Assembly (NCBI GenBank): GCA_943704415.1
Contig: CALSCO010000787.1
Coordinates: 28,574 to 92,573 of the forward strand
Direction: 5' to 3'
DNA length: 64,000 nt
Source of the DNA: Parvularia atlantis
Taxonomy: Eukaryota; Opisthokonta; Rotosphaerida
This document shows positions 50,190-59,730 of the stretch, in pieces (the stretch's first letter is position 1; each line of letters opens with the position of its first letter). Both the position numbers and the translations under genes were made by a program. The notes beneath the pieces are model-generated. The model was not told where the DNA came from and searched no databases. It worked only from the letters and a program-made list of their open reading frames with translations.

Positions 50190-50355
50190 CGCTCTCCCCG
50201 CGGACGTGTGTGCGAGCCGGCCGAGGCTGCTGCAGCGCCGCGAGTGTGGCGTGAGCCGGGCGCGCCGGACGACAGCGCGATCCACGGTGACAGGCGGCGC
50301 GCACGTGACCCTCGCCGCCATCGAATGCGCGCAAGCACCGTGCCGTGCACAGCAT

Positions 50356-51186
50356 TTACTGCTTCACTTCGAGCGCCGGGATGCGGTCCATGATCGTCTG
50401 CAGCTCGGCCTCGGGGTAGACGTTGCCCACGCCGCCGCAGACCTGCTCGAGCAGCGCGCGGTCGAACTTGCCGATGCCCACGCCGATGATCGCGGCCTTC
50501 TGCTCGGCGACGCGTGTGAGACAGTCGATCGCGTGCAGGAAGCAGCGCACTGTGCCGTCGCGCAACGCCTGCGCCGCCGCCACAGCCGCCGCCGGCTGGT
50601 CCGCCGCGCCACCCGCGAGCAGGAAGACGAGCTTGTTGGCCTCGGCGCGGCCGCCCTCGGCAAACATGCCCTTGGCGTGCTCGAGCGCCGACGCCAGCCG
50701 CGACGCGCCCTTCATCTGCTTGAGCTCTGCGCGTCACCGTGAGGCCGCCAGCGATCGCGCAGGCGGTGCAGGCGCACGCTTGTGCTTGGTCTGGTGCTCG
50801 AAGCGGTCGGACGTGAGCGGGCACGCCACGGCGACCTCGTCCGCGTACTGCGCGAAGGCGATCTGCGCGTCGTCCTCGAACATCATCATCAGCACGTTGC
50901 CCGCCTCCTTGGCCGCGCGGTACTCGGCCTCGTTCAGCGCCGACGACGCGTCGTACAGCTGCGATGCGCGACGTGAACGACGCCCGTGCACGCGAGGAGG
51001 GGCGCGCGCGCAGGCGCGCACCAGCAGCACGTCCATCGGCACGACCACGCGCTTGGCCAGCGCGGGCGCCGCGCCCTTTGCGCCGATCTTGCCGCCGCCG
51101 CCAAACGCCGCGCTCGCCGCCTTGAACGCCTGCCGCGCGCGGGTGAGCGTCACGCGGGTGCCACACGCGGCGCGCGAACGGACCAT
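50356..51186 (-). CDS. Single von Willebrand factor A-like domain protein
   Basis: Starts MVRSRAACGTRVTLTRARQA at 51186; a basic, Gly-rich leader leads into the domain. An intron splits the first strand (RVVVPMDVLLV joined to LYDASSALNEAEYRAAKEAG). The rest follows the vWA order: MMMFEDDAQIAFAQYADEVA, LKQMKGASRLASALEHAKG, EANKLVFLLAGGAADQ, FLHAIDCLTRVAEQKAAIIG, VGIGKFDRALLEQVCGG, and LQTIMDRIPALEVKQ to the stop at 50356. The metal site that is DxSxS in canonical vWA reads DASSA, so metal binding is doubtful. No signal peptide or TM segment, so probably intracellular. Two introns. Partners unknown. Confidence 0.75.
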
Positions 51187-51525
51187 CGGAGCACGCGCGC
51201 GACTGGGGGGGGGGCAGGGGGTCCTGGGGAGCGCCGCGCTGCGAGGTGCGCGGGCAGGCCGTCAGTCGCACAGGTCGCGCAGAGCGATCGCAATCTCCCG
51301 TAGGTGGTCCGGGCCCCCCTCGTGCTCCCTCCTCATCCGATTCGCCGCTCCGTGCACCCCGATGCGCGCGTCCCATGCCACGACGAGCACCGCACATCAG
51401 CCACGGCGCAGGCACGCAGGCACGCAGGCACGCAGGCACGCAGGCACGCAGGCAGGCAGCACGCAGCACACTCCACAGCACGCATAGCAACGCGGCTGTT
51501 TCCGATCAAGGTTTCACTTCGAACA
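51187..51525. promoter_or_regulatory. Divergent gap with G10 tract and 8-bp repeat array
   Basis: 339 bp between the vWA and MAGE starts, with a G10 run at 51205-51214 and the GGCACGCA array at 51411-51458. No coding exon convincingly seen. Confidence 0.5.
51411..51458. repeat. 8-bp tandem repeat GGCACGCA, six units
   Basis: Five perfect units (51411-51450) and one variant (GGCAGGCA), about 70 bp upstream of the MAGE start. It has the same 8-bp period as the array at 55333-55380. Confidence 0.92.
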
Positions 51526-52746
51526 ATGGTGACGGCGGCGCTGCATTGTGGCGCCGCCTCTGCTCAACGCGCCGCGCGCGCGCCACAGTCGCAGCACCGC
51601 GGACGCCGTGGTGCGGCGGCGGCGAGCCAGGTGGTCGATGAGCCCGTGGCGGACGATTACGATGTGCCGGTGGCGGCGGCGGACGATGACGACGAGGCGG
51701 CACCGGCGAGCGCGATGTCGCCCGAGGTGCGGCGCGGAGGATGCGCGCGATGCGGTGGCCGATGCGGCGCGCGGCGGCACGGCGCGCAGGAGATGCAGCA
51801 GAAAGTCAAGGGGCTCGTGCGCCTCGCGCTGTTCAGCGAGCGGCAGGCGGCGACGATCAAGCGCGACGACATCGCCAAGAAGGGTGCGATGGCGCGCGCG
51901 CGTCGCTGCGGCGCTCACGGCGGACGCAGTGCTCAAGGAGCACTCGCGCTCGTTCGCCGCCGTCTTTGCGCGCGCCAACCAGGAGCTGCGCGAGGTCTTC
52001 GGCTTTGAGATGGTCCCTGTCGACGCTCGCGAGCGCGCGCAGGCTGCGCCCGGCCGCCGCCGCGCCGCCAGCACGGCATCCGCGCGCCAGTTCATCCTGC
52101 GCAACACGATCAAGCCGCCCACGGCAGAGTTCATCAACTGGGGCCCGCGGCTGAAGGAGATTGGCCTGCTGCAGAGCGTGCTGGCGATGATCCTGCTGAG
52201 CGAGCGGCGCACGATGTCGGCCGGTGCGCCTGGCGCGCCGCGTGGGACAGCCCTGTTGCTGAGCGTGCGCAGAGCGGCTGTGGGCGCTGCTCGACTCGCT
52301 CAACGTGCCGCGCGTGACCAACCACGCCGTCTTTGGCGACAGCGAGAAGCTGTTGGCCAAGTTTGTGAAGGAGGGGTGCGTGCGCCGTGTGCGTGCTCGC
52401 GCAGCAGGACCGTGCTCACGCGCGGCCGCAGCTACCTAAACCGCCTGCGCACTGAGACGCAGGGCGACGACCCGTTCGAGTACCGCTGGGGCCCGCGCGC
52501 GACGGCGCTGTTCCCGATCGACGACATGCTCGCATTCGTGGCCCAGGTGTGCTCGTCTCACAGCCAGTCTACGCGCGCGCTCACGGCGGCTGCGCGCAGA
52601 CGCACGGCAAGGAGGACGATAACGAGTTCAAGGACAGCCTGTTCCAGGTGCTCAAGGCGTCCGAGGAGCAGGCCGCGTCCGAGGAGCAGGCCGAGGGCGG
52701 GGCGATGGACGCGACGCAGGCAACGCAGGCAACGCAGGCGCGATGA
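51526..52746 (+). CDS. MAGE-domain protein, NSE3-like subunit of Smc5/6
   Basis: Most eukaryotes have one MAGE protein, NSE3, which pairs with NSE1/NSE4 in the Smc5/6 complex for DNA repair. Starts MVTAALHCGAASAQRAARAP at 51526; the N-terminus is Arg-rich and then acidic (ADDYDVPVAAADDDDEAAPA). The MAGE homology domain shows VKGLVRLALFSERQAATIKR, LKEHSRSFAAVFARANQELR, EVFGFEMVPVD, RQFILRNTIKPPTAEFINWG, KEIGLLQSVLAMILLSER, LWALLDSLNVPRVTNHAVFG, EKLLAKFVKEG, and YLNRLRTETQGDDPFEYRWG, with tandem winged-helix spacing. The tail ends MDATQATQATQAR at 52746. About five introns. Confidence 0.88.
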
Positions 52747-52753
52747 TTGGCTT

Positions 52754-52771
52754 CTCTCTCTCTCTCTCTCT
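52754..52771. repeat. CT microsatellite after MAGE stop
   Basis: Nine CT units directly after the MAGE stop, inside the 61-bp gap to the convergent SYF2 stop. It may act as a 3'-end signal for either gene. Confidence 0.9.
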
Positions 52772-52807
52772 GTCTGTTTGTGTGTACACGGACGCGGCTG
52801 CGGCGGT

Positions 52808-53762
52808 TCACAGTGCTGTCCTGCAGCGGGCCGTGAGCACGCGGCGCGCATCGACAGCGGCGGCGGGACGCACCCGCGCTCGAGGTTGTCCTTGATGTCC
52901 TGCGTGTACGGGTCGAACGCCTTCGACACCTTCTCGTTGAACCGGCGGTTGCGGTCGTTGATAAAGTCGACGTCGGCGTTCGGGTCGACCTTGCGGATCT
53001 TGCGCGCCTTGAGCCGCGCCTGCTCCCTGCGCGCGCCCCGGGTGAGCAGAGCAAGGGCGTGATTGCGGCGGCGCACTGCTTCTTGAGGTCCTCCACGAGC
53101 GCGTCGACGCGCTGCGGGTCGACCTTGTCGTACATGCCGTGCGTGAGCGAGTTGACGTCGCGGTAAAAGTCGTCGCCCTGCGCGTTCGTCGCATCGGCGC
53201 GTGAGCAATCGGCATCGCAGAACGGCGACGTCAGGCGTCGGACCAGCTCCATCTTCTGCTCGGCGTAGTGCGCGAGGTCCGGCTTGAGCGCGTCCGTGAG
53301 GCGTTTGAACTTGCGCAGCGCCACGTCCTCAAAGTCTGCGCCCGGCACACGCGCGTCACGCAACCCGCGTCTCGCAACGGGCACGTCTGGCGCGGCGCAC
53401 TGGCGAAGCCGACGACCTCGCGGCGCTTGGCCTTCTCCTTCTGCTTGGCCTCCCACTGCGCCTGCTCGATGTTCTTGTCCATGGCCTTGACGCGACGGTA
53501 GTCGAGCCCGGCCTCCTCCGCCTGCTCCTGCTCCTCCAGCTCGCGCGCCTCGGCCATCTTGCGCGCGTCGCGCCGCACGTCGCGCGGGTTCTCGCTCTTG
53601 CGCCGGTCCTCCTCCTTCGTGTCCTCGTAGTTGCTCGCCGCGGCCTCGGCCTGGTGCGCAGCCGCCCGCGCGTCACGTGCGCATAGGGAGGCGACAGCGC
53701 CGCACCCGCCGCGTCTTGAGCGCCTCGAGCCGCGCGCGCGCCGCCTCAGCCTTGCTGGCCAT
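52808..53762 (-). CDS. SYF2: Pre-mRNA-splicing factor SYF2
   Basis: Component of the NineTeen/Prp19-associated spliceosome. Starts MASKAEAARARLEALKTRR at 53762. The diagnostic blocks are AARARLEALKTRR, SNYEDTKEEDRRKSENPRDV, AEEAGLDYRRVKAMDKNIEQ, LDYRRVK-type core, DFEDVALRKFKRLTDALKPD, GDDFYRDVNSLTHGMYD, RQARLKARKIRK-like QARLKARKIRKVDPNADVDF, INDRNRRFNEKVSKAFDPYT and QDIKDNLERG. The last intron joins ERG to TAL and stop, matching the NLERGTA ending of other SYF2 proteins and fixing the 3' end at 52808. Length is near the usual 230-240 residues. About five introns. Confidence 0.94.
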
Positions 53763-53919
53763 TCGCGCTCGCAATGTGGTCAGCCGGTCACGCCGGGTGG
53801 TCAGCGTCTGTGTAAGCAAATATAAACAATTGATTGGCGCGCGTGGCCCGTACACAGGCAAACCGCGCGCCTCCAAAGCGCGCGAGCCGCACGGGCCGCC
53901 GCCGCTGCCGCCGCTGCTC

Positions 53920-55267
53920 TCAGGCGCCGACGCAGCACTGGATGTTGGACGCGCCTGTGCGGGAAACGCAGCGGGTCAGATGCGATCGCGCACGTGCACA
54001 ATGCAAGTCGCACCGGGGCAGAGACCCGCGTGCGCCGTGCCACCAAAGATGCCGCACGACGTCGTGTCCATGCAGTTGCCGGACGTGCCGCTGTAGGTGC
54101 ACTTGGGGCGGACGCAGCACTGTGCACACGCGATCGCTGTTGTGAGCGTGGGCGCACCGGCGGGCGTCGTCCCACACGCGCGTGGCACCTGGATGTTGCT
54201 CGCCCCCGGGCAGAAGCCAGGGTAGCTCGTGCCCTGGTCAGCCGTGCACGCGGTCGTCGTGATACAGATGCCCGTCTTGGTGCCGGTGCTGCAGGGCACC
54301 TCGGTGCAGCACTGCACGTTGCTCGGGCCTGCGCCCCGCGAACGATCAGCCACAACCCACATACCAACTGAAGCGCGCAGCGAGCGCACCCGGGCAGAGG
54401 CCGGCCGTGCTCTTGCCGTTGACGCCCGCGCACGTCGTCGTGTCCTGGCACGTGCCCGTCTGGCCGCTGGCCGTGCACGCCGTGCCGATGCCGTTGTTGG
54501 TCGACCAGATGCTCGACGCGTCCGCGAACCAGTTGAGGTCGACCGAGAGGCCGCACGGCGAGCTCGAGCCCGAGTACTGCTTCATGTTGGGCGTGCTCCA
54601 GCCGCCAAAGGCCTGCGTCCGCCGCGATTGATGAGCGGGGAGTTTTCCCGCGCGCTCACGCCGCGCTCCCAGCCAAGGCGGTGCGCACCGAGTAGCTCGC
54701 GAAGCTCTTGGCGCCGTCGTACTGCGCATACCACACGGGCAGGCCCGCGCCGCCAGTGGCCTGGTACGTGGCCGAGCCGAAGATGCGGACCCAGTTGTTG
54801 TAGTTGGAGTAGACGCCGCAGCGGACGTGGTTGGCCGTGCAGGCCGCGAGCAGGTTGGCGTAGAAGTTCTTGTTGGTCGTAAACGACGTGCTCCAGTACT
54901 GCCCGACCGAGTCCTCCTCCACGTCGAGCCAGACGATGCCAAAGCTGAGGCCGTTGAGGTTGCTGACCATCGCGCTAAACTGCGCCGAGGCCGAGGCCGT
55001 GCACAGCGGGCACGGGAACATGTACACGTCGACGTGGGCGAGGCCGGCCGTCTGCGCGTTCGTGATGGCCTGGCGCACGTTGGGGTCGACCGTGCCCGTG
55101 CTGCGGAATGCGCGAAAGACGAAGGACGTGTAGCCTGCGTTGACCATGCACTGCAGCGCGCTCACGCTCGGCAGCGCCGACATGTCGAAGCCGTCGCCGG
55201 CCTGCGCCGCGGCGTGGCCGGCGAGGAGGGCAAGGAGGGTGAGGGCGACGGGCGCGGCGGCGTGCAT
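53920..55267 (-). CDS. Secreted GH25 muramidase with three C-terminal cysteine modules
   Basis: Lysozyme-type enzyme cutting peptidoglycan; in a phagotroph it would digest bacteria. Signal peptide MHAAAPVALTLLALLAGHAA at 55267. The GH25 barrel shows GDGFDMSALPS, YTSFVFRAFRSTG, LAHVDVYMFPC, FGIVWLDVEED with the catalytic DxE pair, NKNFYANLLAACTANHVRCG, VYSNYNNWVRIFGSATY, GLPVWYAQYDGAKSF and GGWSTPNMKQYSG. Three modules of about 45-50 residues then repeat the pattern C-x(4-6)-TG-x-C-x2-TT-x-C-x(7-9)-G-(L/F)-CPGA; similar modules accompany secreted peptidoglycan hydrolases in fungi and amoebae. The last intron (53954-54013, 60 nt) joins GLCPG to ASNIQCCVGA and stop. About five introns. Confidence 0.9.
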
Positions 55268-55836
55268 CCTGCCAGAGTGTGAGCACAGCCGAACGGCAAA
55301 CGGGGCGCGCATGCGAACGAGCATAGCGAGGCGGGCAAGCGGGCAAGCGGGCAAGCGGGCAAGCGGGCACGTGGGCAAGCGGGCTGGGGGGCACGGCACG
55401 ACGCGCGCGGCACCCGATAAGCGCGGCGCACGAGGCGCGCGCGGCGCACGAGGCGCAGTGAAAAAAACAACGGCTGAGACAGCGCGTTTCACCGGGGCCG
55501 CTCATTACGCGCTCCGTCTCTCGCACACCCAGCGCGGCCCCACCCCCGCGCAGCGGTGCGCCGGGGGGTGCGGCGAGCGCGGTGGGGCGCGGGTTACGAG
55601 CGGGGAAGCGGCTGACACGGAAATAGCCCACCGGGGTGGCGCGATATCGGCCGTGCGACGCGCCGTGCGAGTGCCCACTCCGCGGCCATCACCGTCGCGT
55701 GGCTAGGTTTGCGTGCATTCCAGCGTCTCGCCCTTCTCCGCGTCCGCCCCTCGCCTTTCCCCCGTCGCCGAGCACGCCGCCGCCGTTCACCCGAGCAGCA
55801 GCGACTCGCGCGCCGCGAGTCTCACCGCACCAGGCC
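55268..55836. promoter_or_regulatory. 569-bp divergent gap, GH25 / first 7TM gene
   Basis: Holds an 8-bp array (55333-55380) and a small duplication of GGCGCACGAGGCGCG near 55425-55455. No convincing exon on either strand; compact GC-rich ORFs here look like noise. Confidence 0.45.
55333..55380. repeat. 8-bp tandem repeat GGGCAAGC, six units
   Basis: Units 1-4 and 6 are perfect and unit 5 reads GGGCACGT. Located 66 bp upstream of the GH25 start codon. Confidence 0.92.
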
Positions 55837-57447
55837 ATGACGGAGCTGTGCGTGGCGTGGTCTGACCATCGTTGCCCACACCACACGACGCGCACCGGCT
55901 TATCACGCGACCTCCCCGCCCGCCTCCCGCGACGCCGCCACGACGCCGCCGACGCGCGGCTGAAACGGCGCGTCGCAGACCGTACTGCAACTGGTTCGTG
56001 CGCGTGAGCGGCTGCGCCGACGCCGAGACGCACCGGGCCGTGCGCATCGCGTGCCTCGCCGTCGCGGCCGCGGCGAGCGTGCTCGCGCTGCTGTACTTTG
56101 TCGTGCGGCGCGCCAAGGGCCACCGGCTGCTGTTCTCGTTCGGGCCGGGTGCGATTGACGGCACGTTCCTGCTCGTCACGCTGGCGTGCATCAGTGCGTG
56201 GCGCACCCGCATCCGCAGTAGCATCCGCATTGAGCGCTCGCACCGCCGCAGTGCGCTTCGTCGACTCGGCCATCGTCGTCGCCGACGCGTTCCCGAGCTA
56301 CGTCGCGGCCTGGCTCGTCACCGAGACCGGCTCGCTCCTCATCTTATCGGCCATCGTGTTCTTCGTCTTTGCGATGTGCGCCGTCGCTGCGCCGTCGCGT
56401 GTTGCTGCGCGTGCTGAGCCGCACGCGCGCGCAGCTTCTTCTCGTTCCCGACGGCGCATCTCGGCGGCAAGAGCAACACGCAGCTCATCCCGAAGCCCGT
56501 CTTGTGCGCTCGTTCGCTGCCCTCGCGTGCGGCCTGTGGCTGATCGTGTGCGCGGCAGCATCGCGTTCTGCGTGGTCGAGGTGCTCGGCGGGACGGTCGT
56601 CGTCATCACCATCGCGACGCTGCTCGGGCAGGAGCAGGACCGCGGTGTGCCCGACGTCGACAGCCGCATGTTGCTGGTGCTCCGCCCGCGCTGCCCGCGA
56701 CTGACGGCGGCGGAAGCTCAGCCGGGTCGTGCGGCGCAGGCACGCAACGCCGTCTGGGCGATCCTCGTCGGCCTCCTCGCGATTGCGTTCATCGTGTGCA
56801 GCAGCAAGCTCCTCGCGATGCTGCGCAGCTACAGCGCCGCGGGCGCGAGCCGCGTGCAGTCGGCGGCGACGGCGCGTGCCGTGGCGCGGGTGCGGCGGCG
56901 GCGCCGCTCTGTGCGCGGCCGTGCGCGACACTCACACGGGACGCGCAGATCAAGCTGTTTGTGTTTGTCGTTGGGCCCGTACTCACGCTCTACGCGCTCG
57001 TGCTGGTCGTGTACACGGCCGCGCGCGAGCCGATCATGTCGCACCGGCCGACCTCGATCATCTTCTACCTCTGGTTCTTCATGGCGACCGACGTCGTCGT
57101 CGTCGTGTGCACGCCCGTGCTCATCCTCATGTGCGCGCCGCTCGTCTGGCGTGCGGAGCGTGCGCGTGCTGAGCCGTGCGCGCACCGGCAGGGAGGTCTG
57201 GGGTTTTATGGACCACTCGGAGAAGGGCTCGACGTCGGGCAACGAGTCGGCGCGCGGGCGCGGCATCTTGTTCCTCGGGCGCATGCGCTTTGGCGGCGGC
57301 AGTGGCGGGGGATCGGGCGCGCCGGTCGAGTCGACGGCGCCCGCGCCAGCCTTGGAGCCGAGCAAGGTGCTCCAGGACGCGCTGGCGTCACTGACGGACG
57401 TGGACGAGCACCACCGGCCGCTGTCGCTCGCCGTGATCGATCTTTGA
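55837..57447 (+). CDS. 7TM membrane protein, tandem paralogue 1
   Basis: First of three same-strand paralogues of an unrecognised 7TM family. Exon 1 is MTEL (55837); a GTGCG intron of about 130 nt leads to PYCNWFVRVSGCADAETHRA. TM1 is VRIACLAVAAAASVLALLYF, followed by the family motif RRAKGHR and then GPGAIDGTFLLVTLACI (TM2). DAFPSYVAAWLVTETGSLLI starts TM3; later come VVEVLGGTVVVITIATLLG, AVWAILVGLLAIAFIVCSSK, LFVFVVGPVLTLYALVLVVY and FYLWFFMATDVVVVV. The cytosolic tail ends LQDALASLTDVDEHHRPLSL then AVIDL, shared with the paralogues. N-terminal cysteines (C-N-W...S-G-C) look extracellular. A receptor role is inferred from topology only. About six introns. Confidence 0.75.
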
Positions 57448-57474
57448 CCTGTCGTGCCGGCCCGGGCTGGCGAG

Positions 57475-57562
57475 CACACGCTCGCATTGAGCTGCGCAGC
57501 TCAGCCGCACACGCTCGCATTGAGTTGTGCAGCTCAGCCGCACACGCTCGCATTGAGTTGCA
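57475..57562. repeat. 33-bp tandem repeat, about 2.7 copies, with palindrome
   Basis: Copies start at 57475, 57508 and 57541 (partial). Each runs CACACGCTCGCATTGAG, then a variable YTGYGCAGCTCAGCCG. The first copy holds the perfect 14-bp palindrome GAGCTGCGCAGCTC (57489-57502). It begins 27 bp after the stop of the first 7TM gene and could be its 3' end or a terminator-like structure. Confidence 0.9.
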
Positions 57563-57576
57563 TCACAGCACAGCAC

Positions 57577-57757
57577 TCAAGGGCAGTCAAGGCCAGTGCG
57601 AGGCACGCACCGCGCACGACAGGCAACTGAACGGCACCAGTACGGCAGGGGTCAGCGATGACGGCAGGGCCCGTCGGTCGTCTTGCGCACGCACGCGCCG
57701 CAGATCGGGTGCAGACACGGCGTGCGGCCCGCATTCGCGCCGACCACCTTCAAGCAG
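57577..57757 (-). pseudogene. RING finger (C3HC4) gene 3' part or remnant
   Basis: Minus-strand exon reads CPLCLKVVGANAGRTP, CLHPICGACVRKTTDGPC. A 36-nt intron with GT donor, GCTGAC branch and CAG acceptor (about 57622-57657) joins to LACRARCVPRTGLDCP and a stop at 57577. Joined, the cysteine/histidine spacing is C-x2-C-x11-C-x1-H-x2-C-x2-C-x8-C-x2-C, a proper RING of the E3 ubiquitin-ligase type. Upstream I find no in-phase start: the nearest ATG (about 57776, MVQP) is one base out of frame. Either a 5' exon is missed, the base call is wrong, or this is a decayed gene. It lies between two plus-strand 7TM genes. Confidence 0.5.
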
Positions 57758-57812
57758 AGTGGGCAGGCTGCACCATGCACGCAGTGAGCGACAGCTGGCA
57801 AGCATCGGCCGC

Positions 57813-57832
57813 GAGAGAGAGAGAGAGAGAGA
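57813..57832. repeat. (GA)10 microsatellite before 7TM gene 2
   Basis: Pure GA run ending 27 bp before the start codon at 57860. On the minus strand it is a CT run that could serve as a pyrimidine tract upstream of the RING exon. Confidence 0.92.
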
Positions 57833-57859
57833 ACGCATGTCACCAGGCGGGCGATCGCG

Positions 57860-58643
57860 ATGCCGCCGCCCCCGACCGCGCCGTACGCGTTCTGCGACTG
57901 GTTCGTGAACGTGCGCGACTGCGCCGACGCGGCCGTGCACCAGCCGTTCCGTGTGGCGTGCCTGGCGCTGTCGTGCGCGGCGGCGCTCGTGATCAGCACG
58001 CTGCTCGTCCTCCGCCGCGCAAAGGGCCACCGCGTCTGGTTCGCGTACGGCCCGGGCGCGCTCGACGGCACGCTGCTCCTCGTCCTCGTCAGCTTCGTCC
58101 GTGCGTCGTGCGCCGTGTGCCGTGTGCCGTGTGCGACGCGGCTGACGGGCGGGATCCCGCAGTCCGCGCCGTCGACTCGGCGCTGCTCAGCTTCGACCTG
58201 ACCACCTCGTACGTCGCCCGAATCGTCCTGTGCGAGGTCTCGTGGCTCGTGCTGTACGACGCCTTCATCTTCTTCATGTTCGCAGCGTGCGTCTTCGACG
58301 TCCGGCTGCGGCTGCTGCTGCTGCTGCTGAGGACGACGACGACGACGGCGCACCGCAGCGTCCAGTCGATCCCCGCCCAGTTCATCGACAGCAAGGGGCG
58401 CATGCAGAACAACCTGCTGCCCTCCCGCTCGCTCCTGTGCGCGTCCGGCGCGTCTCGTCTTGTTCGCCGTGCTGATCGCCGCCGTCGCCGTCGTCGTCGC
58501 GCAGCATCGGCTTCTGCCTGTTTGAGGCCGTGGGCTCGTTTGTCGCGCTCATCGTCGTCGCCGTCCTGCTCGGCCTGCGCTTCGAGGCCGACGGGTTCGA
58601 CGCCGTCGCGGGGCTGTACAGGGTGCGTGCGCCCGTGCGCCCC

Positions 58644-58678
<35 letters not shown>

Positions 58679-59364
58679 GGCGGGCTGAGCGCGCGGCGGC
58701 CGCAGGCGCGGTTCATCATCTGGACTGTGTGCATGGTCACGCTCGCGACCTCGTTCAGCTTCTACAGCGCGCGGCTGCTCGCCGTCATCCGCACAAGCTT
58801 CGGCAACGCGTTCCACCAGGGCCCGCAGGCCGCGCGCGTGGCCCGCGCCGTGCGCAAGGTGGGCTTTCTGCCTCGTGCACGGGGGGACGTGCGCCTGACG
58901 TGCCACACGCGCGCCCCTTGCAGCTCCAGCTGCTCATCTTCGCCGCCATCCCGGCCATGATCGTCTACACGATCGTGCTGGCGCTGCTGGCCGCGCTACG
59001 CGAGCCGATCCTGACCAACCTGGGCAGCTCGATGGTCTTCGCGTTCCTGTTCTACATGATGGCCGAGGTCGTGATGCTCATCATCGGCCCGGGCATGATC
59101 TTCCTGTGCGTGCCCTGCGCGCCGCGTGTCCTGGCCACCCCCGTGCCGCTCACGCCCGTCTCGCGCGCGCCCAACAGCGAGCTGCACGGCTTCCTGGACG
59201 ACACGAGCAACCACAGCAGCTCGGCCAAGCGCGCCGCGCCGGTCGCGCTCGGGCAGCGCGGTGGGTCGGTGGGCGAGGGACCGAGCAGGGTGCTGCGCGA
59301 CGCGATCGTCTCGCTGACCGAGCCGGACGAGGGGCCGCTGAGCCTGAGCGTGCTGGACCTATGA
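57860..59364 (+). CDS. 7TM membrane protein, tandem paralogue 2
   Basis: Starts MPPPPTAPYAFCDWFVNVRD at 57860. It follows the family plan: extracellular C-D-W...D-C pair, TM1 VACLALSCAAALVISTLLVL, motif RRAKGHR, GPGALDGTLLLVLVSFV (TM2), TSYVARIVLCEVSWLVLYDA with TM3, the loop SIPAQFIDSKGRMQNNLLP, then FEAVGSFVALIVVAVLLGL, FIIWTVCMVTLATSFSFYSA, LLIFAAIPAMIVYTIVLALL and LGSSMVFAFLFYMMAEVVML. The tail ends LRDAIVSLTEPDEGPLSLSV then LDL. The intron near 58622-58710 contains eight GTGC units. About six introns. No family from outside is recognised. Confidence 0.75.
58646..58677 (+). repeat. (GTGC)8 repeat within an intron
   Basis: Eight GTGC units just after the GTGCG donor of an intron in 7TM gene 2. 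The unit equals the donor consensus, so the repeat offers many possible 5' splice sites. Confidence 0.9.
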
Positions 59365-59730
59365 TCATGATCGTCTTCAGTCACGGCCCGTGATGATCTC
59401 TTTTTGCTGTCAGGGGGTTCAGTTGCTGCGCCAATCCTTGTCACTGCTCCGTGCCCCCGTGTCGTGACGAGCAGCACAGTCCTTCCCGCGCTGAGCACGA
59501 GCAGGCGAGCCATATGCGGGCGCGTCACGTGCAGGTGAGACACGGCTGGAACGAGAGTGAAACGCATCTTTGTTGCCACGTGGCCGGCCTGCTCGCCGTC
59601 GGCGCATCGTTCGCTCGCTCCTCCGCGGCGGCCTGCTGATCGCCGCCGCCACCGCAGCCGTGCCGCCGTCGGCGCATCGTCCTCCCGCAGCCGCACCGAT
59701 GGCGAGCGAGAGGTGCGCCGCGGGCGGGGG
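59365..59730. other. Gap between 7TM genes 2 and 3
   Basis: Mostly non-coding. It contains a 17-bp direct repeat CGCCGTCGGCGCATCGT at 59594-59610 and 59664-59680 (70 bp apart). The last 32 bp include the preferred start of gene 3. No other gene seen. Confidence 0.5.

Larger units (their letters stand above)
57448..57859. other. Gap between 7TM genes 1 and 2
   Basis: 412 bp free of plus-strand genes. It holds the 33-bp repeat (57475-57562), the minus-strand RING-finger exons (57577-57757) and the GA microsatellite (57813-57832). Confidence 0.6.

Noticed and set aside
51411-51458. CRISPR-like repeat array
   Set aside because: Units are 8 bp and contiguous with no spacers, in a eukaryotic genome.
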